This document shows positions 41,672-52,637 of a stretch of 64,000 nt of DNA, one piece after another. The stretch comes from Nocardioides pantholopis (lineage in GTDB: Bacteria > Actinomycetota > Actinomycetes > Propionibacteriales > Nocardioidaceae): positions 1,426,001-1,490,000 of the forward strand of contig NZ_CP033324.1 of NCBI RefSeq assembly GCF_003710085.1, given 5' to 3'. The notes beneath the pieces were generated by a model that ran no database searches, had not been told where the DNA came from, and was given only the letters and a program-made list of their open reading frames with translations. The position numbers were made by a program, and so were the translations under genes. Position 1 is the stretch's first letter. Every line of letters starts with the position of its first letter.

Positions 41672-42123
41672 GCACCGATCGTCAGCGCCCGACCCGGGCC
41701 GACTACGTGGCCTGGCGCACCGTGACCACCCGCTGGCGCGACGACGACGCGTACGGGCACCTCAACAACGCGACCTACTACGAGATGTTCGACACCGCTG
41801 TGAACGCCCACCTGTTCGAGGCCACCGGCACCAACGTGCGCCGGCTGCGCCAGATCGGGGTGGTCGCGGAGACCTCGTGCCGCTACTTCCGCGAGATCGG
41901 CTTCCCCGACCCCGTCGAGACCGGCCTGGTCGTCGACCGGGTCGGCACCTCCTCGGTGGTCTACCGGATCGGGCTCTTCCAGGGGCCGGGGGAGGAGGCG
42001 GCCGCCGAGGGCCGCTTCGTCCACGTCTACGTCGACGACGAGGACCCGGCCCGCCCGGTCACCCCGATGCCCGACGTCATCCGGGCCGCCGTCGAGCCGC
42101 TGCTGCGCCCCGCGCGTCCCTGA
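41668..42123 (+). CDS. Acyl-CoA thioesterase, 4HBT hot-dog fold
   Basis: A 151-aa hot-dog protein. TRWRDDDAYGHLNNATYYEMFD (about 19-40) carries the catalytic-region Asp/His signature of the 4-hydroxybenzoyl-CoA thioesterase family, and SCRYFREIGFPDPVETGLVVDRVG is also typical. It hydrolyses acyl-CoA; substrate unknown. GTG 41668 overlaps the smc stop, so it is cotranscribed. Confidence 0.85.
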   Translation: MSTDRQRPTRADYVAWRTVTTRWRDDDAYGHLNNATYYEMFDTAVNAHLFEATGTNVRRLRQIGVVAETSCRYFREIGFPDPVETGLVVDRVGTSSVVYRIGLFQGPGEEAAAEGRFVHVYVDDEDPARPVTPMPDVIRAAVEPLLRPARP

Positions 42124-42256
42124 CCGGGCGCGGTCGTGTCGGGCGTGCCCGGCGCGCCGCCGGCTGGGTCGGCGACCCGCCGCGCGGGTACGGTGCGGCG
42201 GTTCCGGTGCCTGATCTGCCACGCTCGGAACGCTGTTGTGTCGTCAGTCTCGGGAA

Positions 42257-42496
42257 GTGAGTTGGAACGTGGTCTACATCGTCATCTCGATGGTGGTGAT
42301 CCTGCTGGTCGCCGGAGCCGTCGTGGTCTACGCCGCCTACCCGCACCGGGGCCGCAAGGTCCCGGCGGTGCCGTGGCTGGGCGAGGCGATGGGCCGGGCC
42401 GCGGACGCCGCGCCGGTGCTGCCCGAGGAGGAGCACCGCGACCACGGGCACGGCCCGCTGCTCTCCGAGTCGCTGCGCCGCGACACCAACCGCTGA
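42257..42496 (+). CDS. Small single-pass membrane protein of unknown function
   Basis: A 79-aa protein: a very short N-tail, one hydrophobic helix (VVYIVISMVVILLVAGAVVVY, about residues 4-25), then a polar His/Glu-rich tail (EEEHRDHGHGPLLSESLRRD). No known family. GTG 42257 or GTG 42269 are the plausible starts. It lies between the thioesterase and ftsY. A TACGGT (42189-42194) about 60 nt upstream could be a -10. Confidence 0.55.
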   Translation: MSWNVVYIVISMVVILLVAGAVVVYAAYPHRGRKVPAVPWLGEAMGRAADAAPVLPEEEHRDHGHGPLLSESLRRDTNR

Positions 42497-42536
42497 CCCC
42501 GGCCGCCGGGATCGCCGGTAGCTGACCCCGCCGCCG

Positions 42537-42600
42537 GGGGATCCCCGGCGCACCGGGGATCCCCGCGCTTCTCGGCCCTTGCACGGCCCTAGAAGCGCGG
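42537..42600 (+). terminator. Nested hairpins upstream of ftsY
   Basis: Hairpin A: GGGGATCCCCGG (42537-42548), 4-nt loop, complementary arm (42553-42564). Hairpin B: CCGCGCTTCT (42563-42572), 18-nt loop, AGAAGCGCGG (42591-42600). The arms of A and B share two bases at 42563-42564, so they compete slightly. No U-tract. It may terminate the smc operon or regulate ftsY. Confidence 0.6.
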
Positions 42601-42694
42601 GAGGTGGCCGAGGAGTGCCGCCCGTCGCGAGCTGGGCCGGGGCTCCCGGGTGGCCGGGGACCGCGCGCCGGAGGGCTCTGGTTGGATGGTTCCC

Positions 42695-43843
42695 ATGGAG
42701 ACCGTGGCCCTGCTGATCCTGATCATCGCCGCCGTCGGCATCGCCCTGGTCGCGGTGGTCGCGGGCCTGGTGGCCACCGGCCGGCGCAAGCCCAAGCCGC
42801 TGCCGAACACCCACACCGACGTCCTCGGCACCCCGCCGGCCGACCCCGACGCCCCGCCGGTCGAGCTCAGCTCGCCGCCGGCGACGATCGAGCCCGACGC
42901 GGAGGCCGTCCCGGTCCTGGAGCGGCCGGAGGGTACGGCGTCGCGGCTGGTGCGGCTGCGTCAGCGCCTCGCCGGCTCGCAGGGCACGCTCGGCCGCGGG
43001 CTGCTGGCCCTGCTGAGCCGGGACCGGCTCGACGAGGACACCTGGGAGTCGATCGAGGACACGCTGCTGACCGCCGACATCGGCGTCGCCCCGACCCAGG
43101 AGCTGGTCGGCCGGCTCCGGGACCGGCTGCGGGTCGAGGGCAGCGGCAGCGAGGCCCGCGCCGTGCTCCGCGAGGAGCTGCTCGCGCTGGTCGACCCGAC
43201 CATGGATCGCCGGCTCCAGGTGAGCGGCGCCGACGGGAAGCCGGGCGTGGTCCTGGTCGTCGGCGTGAACGGCGCCGGCAAGACCACCACTGTCGGCAAG
43301 ATCGCCCGGATCCTGGTCGCCGAGGACCGCAGCGTGGTCCTGGGCGCGGCCGACACCTTCCGCGCCGCCGCCGTGGAGCAGCTGGCCACCTGGGGCGAGC
43401 GGGTCGGCGTCGAGGTCGTGCGCGGTCCGGAGGGCACCGACCCGGCCAGTGTCGCCTTCGAGGCCGTCAAGGACGGGACCGAGCGCGAGGTCGACACGGT
43501 CATCGTCGACACCGCCGGCCGGCTGCAGAACAAGGCGGGGCTGATGGACGAGCTCGGCAAGGTCAAGCGGGTCATCGAGAAGCAGGCCCCGGTCACCGAG
43601 GTCCTGCTGGTGCTCGACGCCACCACCGGCCAGAACGGGATGATCCAGGCCCGCGTCTTCAGCGAGGTCGTGGACGTCACCGGCATCGTGCTGACCAAGC
43701 TCGACGGGTCCGCCAAGGGCGGGATCGTGGTCGCCGTCCAGCGCGAGCTCGGCGTCCCGGTGAAGCTCGTGGGCCTCGGCGAGGGTGCCGACGACCTGGC
43801 GCCGTTCGACGCCGAGGCGTTCGTCGACGCGCTGCTGGGCTAG
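42695..43843 (+). CDS. ftsY: Signal recognition particle receptor FtsY
   Basis: A 382-aa SRP GTPase. An N-terminal hydrophobic helix (VALLILIIAAVGIALVAVV) anchors it in the membrane, as in other actinobacterial FtsY, followed by an acidic/proline linker and the NG domain: G1 GVNGAGKTTT (190-199), DTFRAAAVEQL, DTAGRLQNK and TKLDGSAKGG. It receives the Ffh-ribosome complex. ATG 42695 is preferred because TTGGAT lies 7 nt upstream (leaderless geometry); ATG 42686 is possible. Confidence 0.96.
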   Translation: METVALLILIIAAVGIALVAVVAGLVATGRRKPKPLPNTHTDVLGTPPADPDAPPVELSSPPATIEPDAEAVPVLERPEGTASRLVRLRQRLAGSQGTLGRGLLALLSRDRLDEDTWESIEDTLLTADIGVAPTQELVGRLRDRLRVEGSGSEARAVLREELLALVDPTMDRRLQVSGADGKPGVVLVVGVNGAGKTTTVGKIARILVAEDRSVVLGAADTFRAAAVEQLATWGERVGVEVVRGPEGTDPASVAFEAVKDGTEREVDTVIVDTAGRLQNKAGLMDELGKVKRVIEKQAPVTEVLLVLDATTGQNGMIQARVFSEVVDVTGIVLTKLDGSAKGGIVVAVQRELGVPVKLVGLGEGADDLAPFDAEAFVDALLG

Positions 43844-45704
<1,861 letters not shown>

Positions 45705-45708
45705 GGCC

Positions 45709-45751
45709 GGCGACGGCCCGGCTCCCCGGGGTGGGGGGCCGGGCCGTCGCC
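45709..45751 (+). terminator. Very stable hairpin between glnK and glnD
   Basis: GGCGACGGCCCGG (45709-45721) pairs with its complement (45739-45751); inner bases extend the stem to about 19 bp with a 5-nt loop. There is no U-tract. It may attenuate glnD or stabilise amt-glnK mRNA. Confidence 0.6.
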
Positions 45752-45843
45752 GTACGTCGGGCAGGATGCGGACCCATGCGGACACCTCGGGGGAACGGGA
45801 TCGAGCCAGACGCGGGGAGCCCGGCCACGGGAGGCAGCGCGGC

Positions 45844-48060
45844 GTGAGCGCCGAGGAGCGGCAGCACCGCACGGCGGAGGCGGACCGGCTCTGCGCGGCG
45901 GCGTACGACGGGTGCGCGGGGCCGGAGAGCGGAGCCGCGCTGGTCGCCGTCGGGGGCTACGGCCGCGGGGAGCTCGCGCCCCGCTCCGACCTCGACGTGC
46001 TCCTCGTGGGCGACGAGGGCGTCGAGCTGGGGCAGGTGGCCGAGCGGCTGTGGTACCCGCTGTGGGACTCCGGCGCCCAGGTCGACCACGCCGTCCGGTC
46101 CCTGCCGCAGGTGCTCGCCGCCGCGGAGCAGGACCTCCGGGTCGCGCTCGGCCTGCTCGACGTCCGGCACCTCGCCGGCGACCCCGGGCTGACCCTGCGG
46201 CTGCGCGCCACGGTCCTCGCCCACTGGCGCCGCACCGCACTGGAGCGGCTGCCCGACCTGCACGAGATGGTGCGCGCGCGGCACCGCCGCGTGGGCGAGC
46301 TGGCCCACCTCTCGGTGCCCGACCTCAAGGAGGCGGGCGGCGGCCTGCGGGACGCGACCACCCTCAAGGCGCTGGTCGCCACCTGGCTGGTCGACGTGCC
46401 GCACGTCGAGCTGGAGAAGAGCCGCCTGGCGCTGCTGGACGTGCGCGACCTGCTGCACGAGGCCGCGGGCCGGGGCACCGACCGGATCGCACCGGAGCTG
46501 TGGAGCGACCTCGCCACCGGCCTGGAGCTGCCCGACGCGCGCAGCGCCCAGGTGCACGTCCGCGAGCTGGGCCGCCGGATCACGCACCTGTCCCGGCTCA
46601 CCTGGCGCCGGGTCGAGGACCGCCTGGCCCGTCCGCGCAGCGTCGGCGCCCGGCGCCCGGCCCTGACGCCGCTGGCGCCCGGCGTCGCGCTCTCGGGGGC
46701 GGAGGTCGTGCTGGACGGCCGGGCGCGGCCCGCCGACGACCCGGTGCTGCTGCTGCGGGCCGCGACCGTCGCCGCGGAGCGGGACGCCGTCCTGGCCCCG
46801 CCGACCGCTGCCCGGCTGGCCCGCGAGAGCGCGCCGCTGCCGGACCCGTGGCCCGACGAGGCACGGCACCTGCTGGTCCGGCTGCTGGCCTCGGGGCCGG
46901 GGCTGCTGCCGGTCTGGGAGACCCTCGAGGAGACCGGCGCCACCCGGCTGCTGCTGCCCGAGTGGGAGCGGATCCGGCTGCTGCCGCACGCGTCGGTGAT
47001 CCACCGGTTCACCGTCGACCGGCACGTCGTCGAGACCTGCATCGAGGCCGGCTCGCTGATCCGCGACGTGGCCCGTCCCGACGTGCTGATGGTCGCCGCT
47101 CTGCTCCACGACATCGGCAAGGGCAGCCTCACCGAGCACAGCGTGGCCGGCGAGCCGATCGCGCGGCGGGTCGCCGCCCGGATGGGCTTCGACGCCGAGG
47201 CGGTCGACCTGGTGGCCCGGCTGGTCCGCTGGCACCTGCTGCTCTCGGAGACCGCGACCACGCGGGACCCCGACGACCCCGCCACCGTGGACCTGGTCGC
47301 CTCGCGGGTCGGCAGCCCCGAGGCGCTGGCACTGCTCGCGGCGCTGACCCAGGCCGACGCGCGGGCGACCTCGCCGCAGGCCTGGTCGTCGTGGCGGGCC
47401 GGCCTGGTCGGCGACCTGGTCCGCCGGGTCCGGGCCGCCCTGGACAGCGGCGAGCCGGCGCCACCGGTCGTCGCCGAGGAGCTGCCCGTGCCGACCCAGG
47501 CCCGCCGTGGCGGGCTCGCCCTGGACGTCGAGCCGGTCGCGGACGGGGCCCGGGTGACGGCGCTCGCCCCGGACCGGGTCGGCCTGCTGGCCGACCTCGC
47601 CGCGACCTACGCGCTGATGCGGCTCCCGGTCCGGGCGGCCCGGGCCTGGTCCCAGGACCAGTACGGCGTCTCGGTGTGGGAGCTCGGCGCCGCCGTGGAC
47701 CCGGCCGTGGTGCGGCAGCGCTACGACGCGATCCTGGCCGGCCGGCTGGATCCCGCGGCCCGGCTGGCCCCGGCCGACGCCCGCACCCTCGCCCCCAGCG
47801 TGGCGGTCCGGCCGGGGGCCTCGACCCAGGCGACGGTCCTCGAGGTCCGCACCGCCGACCGGCCCGGGGTGGTCTACCTGGTCTGCGCCGCGCTGGCCCG
47901 CCTCGACGTCGCGGTGCGCTCCGCGCACGTCGACACCCTCGGGCCGCAGGCCGTGGACGTGTTCTACCTCCAGGAGTCGGGCGCGGGCGCCCTCTCCGAC
48001 CACCGGGCCGCCGACGCCGCCCACGCCGTCCGCGCCGCGCTCTCCGGCGCGGACGGCTGA
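45844..48060 (+). CDS. glnD: [Protein-PII] uridylyl/adenylyltransferase
   Basis: About 738 aa from GTG 45844 (ATG 45766 would add 26 basic, unconserved residues). The nucleotidyltransferase motif GGYGRGELAPRSDLD (37-51), the HD removal domain HDIGKG (422-427) and two C-terminal ACT domains (about 560-630 and 670-738) are all present. It adds and removes a nucleotide on PII Tyr51 in response to glutamine; the actinobacterial enzyme uses AMP. Last gene of amt-glnK-glnD; the hairpin upstream may lower its level. Confidence 0.93.
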   Translation: MSAEERQHRTAEADRLCAAAYDGCAGPESGAALVAVGGYGRGELAPRSDLDVLLVGDEGVELGQVAERLWYPLWDSGAQVDHAVRSLPQVLAAAEQDLRVALGLLDVRHLAGDPGLTLRLRATVLAHWRRTALERLPDLHEMVRARHRRVGELAHLSVPDLKEAGGGLRDATTLKALVATWLVDVPHVELEKSRLALLDVRDLLHEAAGRGTDRIAPELWSDLATGLELPDARSAQVHVRELGRRITHLSRLTWRRVEDRLARPRSVGARRPALTPLAPGVALSGAEVVLDGRARPADDPVLLLRAATVAAERDAVLAPPTAARLARESAPLPDPWPDEARHLLVRLLASGPGLLPVWETLEETGATRLLLPEWERIRLLPHASVIHRFTVDRHVVETCIEAGSLIRDVARPDVLMVAALLHDIGKGSLTEHSVAGEPIARRVAARMGFDAEAVDLVARLVRWHLLLSETATTRDPDDPATVDLVASRVGSPEALALLAALTQADARATSPQAWSSWRAGLVGDLVRRVRAALDSGEPAPPVVAEELPVPTQARRGGLALDVEPVADGARVTALAPDRVGLLADLAATYALMRLPVRAARAWSQDQYGVSVWELGAAVDPAVVRQRYDAILAGRLDPAARLAPADARTLAPSVAVRPGASTQATVLEVRTADRPGVVYLVCAALARLDVAVRSAHVDTLGPQAVDVFYLQESGAGALSDHRAADAAHAVRAALSGADG

Positions 48061-48078
48061 GCGGCCCTCAGCAGCACC

Positions 48079-48282
48079 TCAGCAGCACCTTGAGGACGCG
48101 TGGTGCTCGCGTACGTCGGCCCGGTGTCGCTCGTAGGCCCGGCGGCTCATCGGCTCCCGCCCGTCCTCCCGGCACCGGTCGACGTACTCCTCCCAGCGGG
48201 CCTCGCCGCTGATCTGGTGCAGGTACCACCGCACGCCGGCGACGGCCCGGGCCACGGGTCCCGGCACGCTCGTCGCGCTCAT
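48079..48282 (-). CDS. ybdD: YbdD/YjiX family small protein
   Basis: A 67-aa protein: VARAVAGVRWYLHQISGEARWEEYVDRC, then a MSRRAYERHRADVREHH region, matching the DUF466/YbdD family found downstream of CstA/BtsT transporters and needed for pyruvate uptake in enteric bacteria. ATG 48282 overlaps the cstA stop (ATGA). It ends with two Cys; an 11-bp direct repeat (CTCAGCAGCAC, twice) runs into its stop codon. Confidence 0.8.
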   Translation of the reverse strand: MSATSVPGPVARAVAGVRWYLHQISGEARWEEYVDRCREDGREPMSRRAYERHRADVREHHASSRCC

Positions 48283-50477
48283 CGGCGGCCTCCGGTCGTG
48301 AGCCGCTGGGACTCCTCCCACTCGCGGACCGCCGCCTTCTCCTCGGCGGTGGCGAAGAAGTCGGCGGGTGCCACGATCCGGGACGGTGTGGGCGGCACCT
48401 CGGTGGTCGGCAGGCCGCCCGCCCGGATCGCGCGCACCCACACCACGGCGGCGTTCGCGACGACCACGATCACCAGCAGGGCGAAGACCAGCTGGAGGAC
48501 GCCGTTGAGGGTGGAGTTGCTGACCACCTGGTCCATCTGACCGGCGTCCGCGGCGGGCGGGAGCAGCTCGTCGGCGTCCCGGGCGTCGCGGTAGCGGTCG
48601 GCCTGCGCGAAGTACCCGATGGCGGGGTTGTCGGAGAAGACCTTCTGCCAGCTCGCGGTCATCGTGACGATGAGGTCCCAGACCAGTGGCACCCCGGGCA
48701 CCCACACCCAGCGCAGCTTGCCGTGCTTGAGCAGCAGCGTGACGCACAGGCACAGGGCGATCGCGGCGAGCAGCTGGTTGGCGATGCCGAAGAGCGGGAA
48801 GAGCTGGTTGATCCCGCCCAGCGGATCGGTGACCCCGACGTAGAGCATGTAGCCCCAGGCCGCGACCACGACGGCACTGGCGCCCCAGGCGGCCGGGCGC
48901 CACGAGGTGTCGCCGAAGCGCGGCCACAGGTTGCCGATCGTGTCCTGGAGCATGAAGCGGCCCACCCGGGTGCCGGCGTCGACGGCGGTGAGGATGAACA
49001 GCGCCTCGAACATGATCGCGAAGTGGTACCAGAACGCCGCGAGCCCGCCGCCGAAGGCGGACTCGAAGATCTGGGAGATCCCGAACGCCAACGTCGGGGC
49101 CCCGCCGGTGCGCGAGACCAGCGTCTGCTCCTCGACCGCCGCCGCCGCGCTCGCGAGCTCGTCGGCGGTGACCGAGAAGCCCAGTCCGTTGACGTACTCC
49201 GCCGCGGAGGCGAAGGTCCCGCCGGTGGCGCCCGCGGGGCTGTTCATCGCGAAGTACATGCCCTGGTCGATGACGCAGGCGGCGATCAGCGCGCTGATCG
49301 CGACGAAGGACTCCATCAGCATGCCGCCGTAGCCGATCATCCGGACCTGGCTCTCCTTGGCGAGCATCTTCGGGGTGGTGCCCGAGGAGATCAGCGCGTG
49401 GAAGCCGGAGAGCGCGCCGCAGGCGATCGTGATGAACACGAACGGGAACAGCTTGCCGGCGAAGACCGGGCCGTCGCCGTCGGTGGCGAAGCTCGTCACC
49501 GCCTCCGCGGAGAGCGTCGGCTGGGCGATGAGCACCCCGACGGCCAGCAGCACGATCACGCCGACCTTCATGAACGTCGAGAGGTAGTCGCGCGGGGTCA
49601 GCAGCGTCCACACCGGCAGCACCGAGGCGATGAACCCGTAGATGACCAGGCAGAGGGTCAGGGTCTCGGGGGAGAGCGTCAGCGAGTCGCCCAGCGCGGT
49701 GCCGTCGACGTATCCGCCGCCGATGATCGCCAGCAGCAGCAGCACGACCCCGATCGCGGTCACCTCGAGCACCCGGCCGGGCCGCAGGAAGCGCAGGTAG
49801 ACGCCCATGAACAGCGCGATCGGGATGGTCAGGCCGATCGAGAACACGCCCCACGGCGATTCGGCGAGCGCGTTGACCACGACCAGGGCGAGGACCGCGA
49901 GGATGATGATCATGATCGCGAAGACCGCGATCAGCGCGGCGGTGCCGCCGACCACGCCGATCTCCTCGCGCACCATCTGGCCCAGGCTCTTGCCGTCGCG
50001 GCGCATCGAGAAGAACAGCACCATCATGTCCTGGACCGCGCCGGCCAGGATGACGCCGACGATGATCCAGATCGTGCCGGGCAGGTAGCCCATCTGGGCG
50101 GCGAGCACCGGGCCCACGAGCGGGCCGGCGCCCGCGATCGCCGCGAAGTGGTGGCCGAAGAGCACCCGCCGGTCGGTGACCTCGAAGTCGACGCCGTCGC
50201 CGAGCCGCTCCGCGGGGGTGGCCCGGGTGTCGTCGACGCCGAGCACCCGCCGGGCGATGAACCGCGAGTAGAACCGGTAGGCGATCGCGTAGGAGCACAG
50301 GGCGGCGAACAGGATCCACAGCGCGGAGACCTCCTCGCCGCGGGAGAGCGCGAGCACCGCCCAGCAGACGGCGCCGACCAGGGCCACGACCGACCAGACG
50401 GCGATCGAGACCGCGCGCGGCCGCCCGCGCGAGGGCGCTGGTCCGGGACTTCCGGGAGTACGGGTGGTGGTCGCCAT
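48279..50477 (-). CDS. cstA: Carbon starvation protein A (pyruvate/peptide transporter)
   Basis: A 732-aa membrane protein with about 16-18 hydrophobic segments. It has the CstA signature GHHFAAIAGAGPLVGPVLAAQMGYLPG (about 108-134), LGQMVREEIG and the C-terminal domain with LFPLFGIANQLLAAIALCL. CstA family members (CstA, BtsT) take up pyruvate or peptides with protons. With ybdD it forms an operon opposite to glnD and ffh. This pair is not part of the conserved core order and looks inserted. Confidence 0.93.
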   Translation of the reverse strand: MATTTRTPGSPGPAPSRGRPRAVSIAVWSVVALVGAVCWAVLALSRGEEVSALWILFAALCSYAIAYRFYSRFIARRVLGVDDTRATPAERLGDGVDFEVTDRRVLFGHHFAAIAGAGPLVGPVLAAQMGYLPGTIWIIVGVILAGAVQDMMVLFFSMRRDGKSLGQMVREEIGVVGGTAALIAVFAIMIIILAVLALVVVNALAESPWGVFSIGLTIPIALFMGVYLRFLRPGRVLEVTAIGVVLLLLAIIGGGYVDGTALGDSLTLSPETLTLCLVIYGFIASVLPVWTLLTPRDYLSTFMKVGVIVLLAVGVLIAQPTLSAEAVTSFATDGDGPVFAGKLFPFVFITIACGALSGFHALISSGTTPKMLAKESQVRMIGYGGMLMESFVAISALIAACVIDQGMYFAMNSPAGATGGTFASAAEYVNGLGFSVTADELASAAAAVEEQTLVSRTGGAPTLAFGISQIFESAFGGGLAAFWYHFAIMFEALFILTAVDAGTRVGRFMLQDTIGNLWPRFGDTSWRPAAWGASAVVVAAWGYMLYVGVTDPLGGINQLFPLFGIANQLLAAIALCLCVTLLLKHGKLRWVWVPGVPLVWDLIVTMTASWQKVFSDNPAIGYFAQADRYRDARDADELLPPAADAGQMDQVVSNSTLNGVLQLVFALLVIVVVANAAVVWVRAIRAGGLPTTEVPPTPSRIVAPADFFATAEEKAAVREWEESQRLTTGGRR

Positions 50478-50649
50478 CGAGGTCCTCCTGGGCCGAGCGT
50501 CGCACCGGGCGTGCGGCGTACGTCACAGCATCGGCCGAGAGCGCCCGGCGCGCCAGGGTGCTCACGACGCGGGGGCGAGGGATGCGGCGCGGCGGCCGGT
50601 TAGGATTTGCTGGTCCACGCACGCACGACTCCACGAACGGACGCCACCT

Positions 50650-52221
50650 GTGTTCGCCACACTCTCCGACCGGCTCGCCGACACCTTCAAGAACCTCCGG
50701 GGCAAGGGCCGGCTCTCCGAGGCCGACATCGACGCCACGGCGCGCGAGATCCGCATCGCGCTGCTCGAGGCCGACGTCGCGCTGCCGGTGGTCAAGGAGT
50801 TCGTGGCCGCGGTCAAGGACCGCGCCCGCGGCGAGGAGGTCAGCGGGGCCCTCAACCCGGCCCAGCAGGTCGTCAAGATCGTCAACGAGGAGCTCGTCGG
50901 GATCCTCGGCGGCGAGACCCGGCGGCTGCGCTACGCCAAGTCCGGGCCGACCGTCATCATGCTCGCGGGCCTCCAGGGCGCCGGCAAGACCACGCTGGCG
51001 GCCAAGCTCGCGCTGTGGCTCAAGGACCAGGGCAAGAGCCCGATGCTGGTGGCCGCGGACCTCCAGCGCCCCAACGCTGTCAACCAGCTCCAGGTCAACG
51101 GCGAGCGGGTCGGCGTCCCGGTCTTCGCGCCGCAGCCCGGCAACGGCGTCGGCGACCCGGTCGGGGTCGCACGGGAGTCGATCGAGGAGGCCAAGCGCAA
51201 GCTGTACGACGTGGTCATCGTCGACACCGCCGGCCGGCTCGGCGTCGACGCCGAGCTGATGAAGCAGGCCTCGGACATCCGCGACGCCGTCCAGCCCGAC
51301 GAGGTCCTCTTCGTCGTGGACGCGATGATCGGCCAGGACGCGGTCTCGACCGCGCAGGCGTTCCTCGACGGGGTCGGGTACGACGGCGTCGTCCTGACCA
51401 AGCTCGACGGTGACGCCCGCGGTGGCGCCGCCCTGTCGATCGCCTCGCTCACCGGCCGTCCGGTCATGTTCGCCTCCAACGGCGAGAAGATGACCGACTT
51501 CGACCTGTTCCACCCCGACCGGATGGCCTCGCGGATCCTGGACATGGGCGACATGCTCAGCCTGATCGAGCAGGCCGAGAAGGCCTTCGACCAGGAGGAG
51601 GCCCTCAAGGCCGCCCAGAAGCTCAGCGGCCAGGGCGGCGAGTTCACCCTCGACGACTTCCTGCAGCAGATGCAGCAGATCCGCAAGCTCGGGTCGATGA
51701 AGAAGGTCATGGGGATGCTGCCCGGGATGGGCCAGTTCCGCGAGCAGCTCGACCAGTTCGACGAGCGCGAGATCGATCGCATCGAGGCGATCATCCGCTC
51801 GATGACGCCGGCCGAGCGCGACAACCCCAAGCTGATCGACGGGTCCCGCCGCGCCCGCATCGCCCGGGGATCCGGCCGCCAGGTCTCCGACGTCAACCAG
51901 CTCGTGGACCGGTTCTTCGAGGCCCGCAAGATGATGATGCAGATGGCCCGCGGCGGCGGAATGCCCGGCATGCCGGGGATGCCCGGGATGCCGGGGCTGG
52001 GCGGCGGGCCCGGCAAGAAGGGCAAGGCCAAGCAGCAGGCCAAGAAGGGCAAGAAGCGGGTCTCGGGCAACCCCGCGAAGGCCGCCCAGGCGAAGTCGGC
52101 CCAGGCTGGGTCGAAGGCGGAGCCCGCCAACCCCTTCGCCACGCCGGGCGCGGACCTCGACTACGAGCAGGCCGCCGCGGCGCTGAACCTGCCCAAGGAC
52201 TTCTCCAAGTTCCTCAAGTGA
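50650..52221 (+). CDS. ffh: Signal recognition particle protein Ffh (SRP54)
   Basis: A 523-aa SRP GTPase. The N domain runs 1-85; G1 GLQGAGKTT (107-115), DTAGRLGVD, TKLDGDARGG; the Met-rich M domain (about 300-435) ends in RRARIARGSGRQVSDVNQLV, then MPGMPGMPGMPG and a Lys-rich tail finishing LNLPKDFSKFLK. It binds signal sequences with 4.5S RNA (ffs is not seen nearby). GTG 50650; a -10 TAGGAT (50601-50606) gives a leader near 37 nt. Confidence 0.96.
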   Translation: MFATLSDRLADTFKNLRGKGRLSEADIDATAREIRIALLEADVALPVVKEFVAAVKDRARGEEVSGALNPAQQVVKIVNEELVGILGGETRRLRYAKSGPTVIMLAGLQGAGKTTLAAKLALWLKDQGKSPMLVAADLQRPNAVNQLQVNGERVGVPVFAPQPGNGVGDPVGVARESIEEAKRKLYDVVIVDTAGRLGVDAELMKQASDIRDAVQPDEVLFVVDAMIGQDAVSTAQAFLDGVGYDGVVLTKLDGDARGGAALSIASLTGRPVMFASNGEKMTDFDLFHPDRMASRILDMGDMLSLIEQAEKAFDQEEALKAAQKLSGQGGEFTLDDFLQQMQQIRKLGSMKKVMGMLPGMGQFREQLDQFDEREIDRIEAIIRSMTPAERDNPKLIDGSRRARIARGSGRQVSDVNQLVDRFFEARKMMMQMARGGGMPGMPGMPGMPGLGGGPGKKGKAKQQAKKGKKRVSGNPAKAAQAKSAQAGSKAEPANPFATPGADLDYEQAAAALNLPKDFSKFLK

Positions 52222-52252
52222 GCCCGCTCGTCCCTGCCTCGGGGCGGCGGGC

Positions 52253-52621
52253 GTGAGCACGACGCTGGTCGTCGACGGGGCCAACGTCGTCGGCAGCCGC
52301 CCCGACGGCTGGTGGAAGGACCGGGCCGGCGCGGCCCGGCGCCTGCACGAGCAGCTGCTGGTCGCCGACGTCCCGTACGACGTCGTGGTGCTGGTGCTGG
52401 AGGGTGCGGCCAAGGGCGGCGCCCGGCCGGGCCGGGACGCCCACGTGGTGACCGTGCACGCCAAGGCCGACGGCGACGCGACGATCGTGGCCGAGACCCG
52501 GGCCGCGATCGCGCGCGGCGAGCGGGTGGCCGTGGTGACCGCCGACCGGATGCTCCAGGCCCGGGTCCAGGGGGCCGGCGCGGTGGCGCTCGGGCCGTCC
52601 TGGCTGCTCGACCAGCTCTGA
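52253..52621 (+). CDS. Small NYN/PIN-like domain protein
   Basis: A 122-aa protein. TLVVDGANVVGSRPDGWWKDR at the N-terminus carries the Asp of an NYN/PIN nuclease fold, followed by VVVLVLEG, KADGDATIV and VVTADRMLQARVQGAGAVALG, consistent with acidic metal ligands. It may act on RNA, like YacP/Rae1, but is shorter than those (about 170 aa). GTG 52253 is 31 nt after ffh, so possibly cotranscribed. Confidence 0.65.
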   Translation: MSTTLVVDGANVVGSRPDGWWKDRAGAARRLHEQLLVADVPYDVVVLVLEGAAKGGARPGRDAHVVTVHAKADGDATIVAETRAAIARGERVAVVTADRMLQARVQGAGAVALGPSWLLDQL

Positions 52622-52637
52622 GCGGCCCGGGGTCGGC

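Noticed and set aside
45766-45843. Longer GlnD start at ATG 45766
   Set aside because: The 26 extra residues are Arg/Gly-rich and unconserved, and the start lies directly after the strong hairpin.
50478-50649. 4.5S (ffs) RNA near ffh
   Set aside because: No SRP Alu/helix-8 GGAA tetraloop signature found in this gap or next to ftsY.
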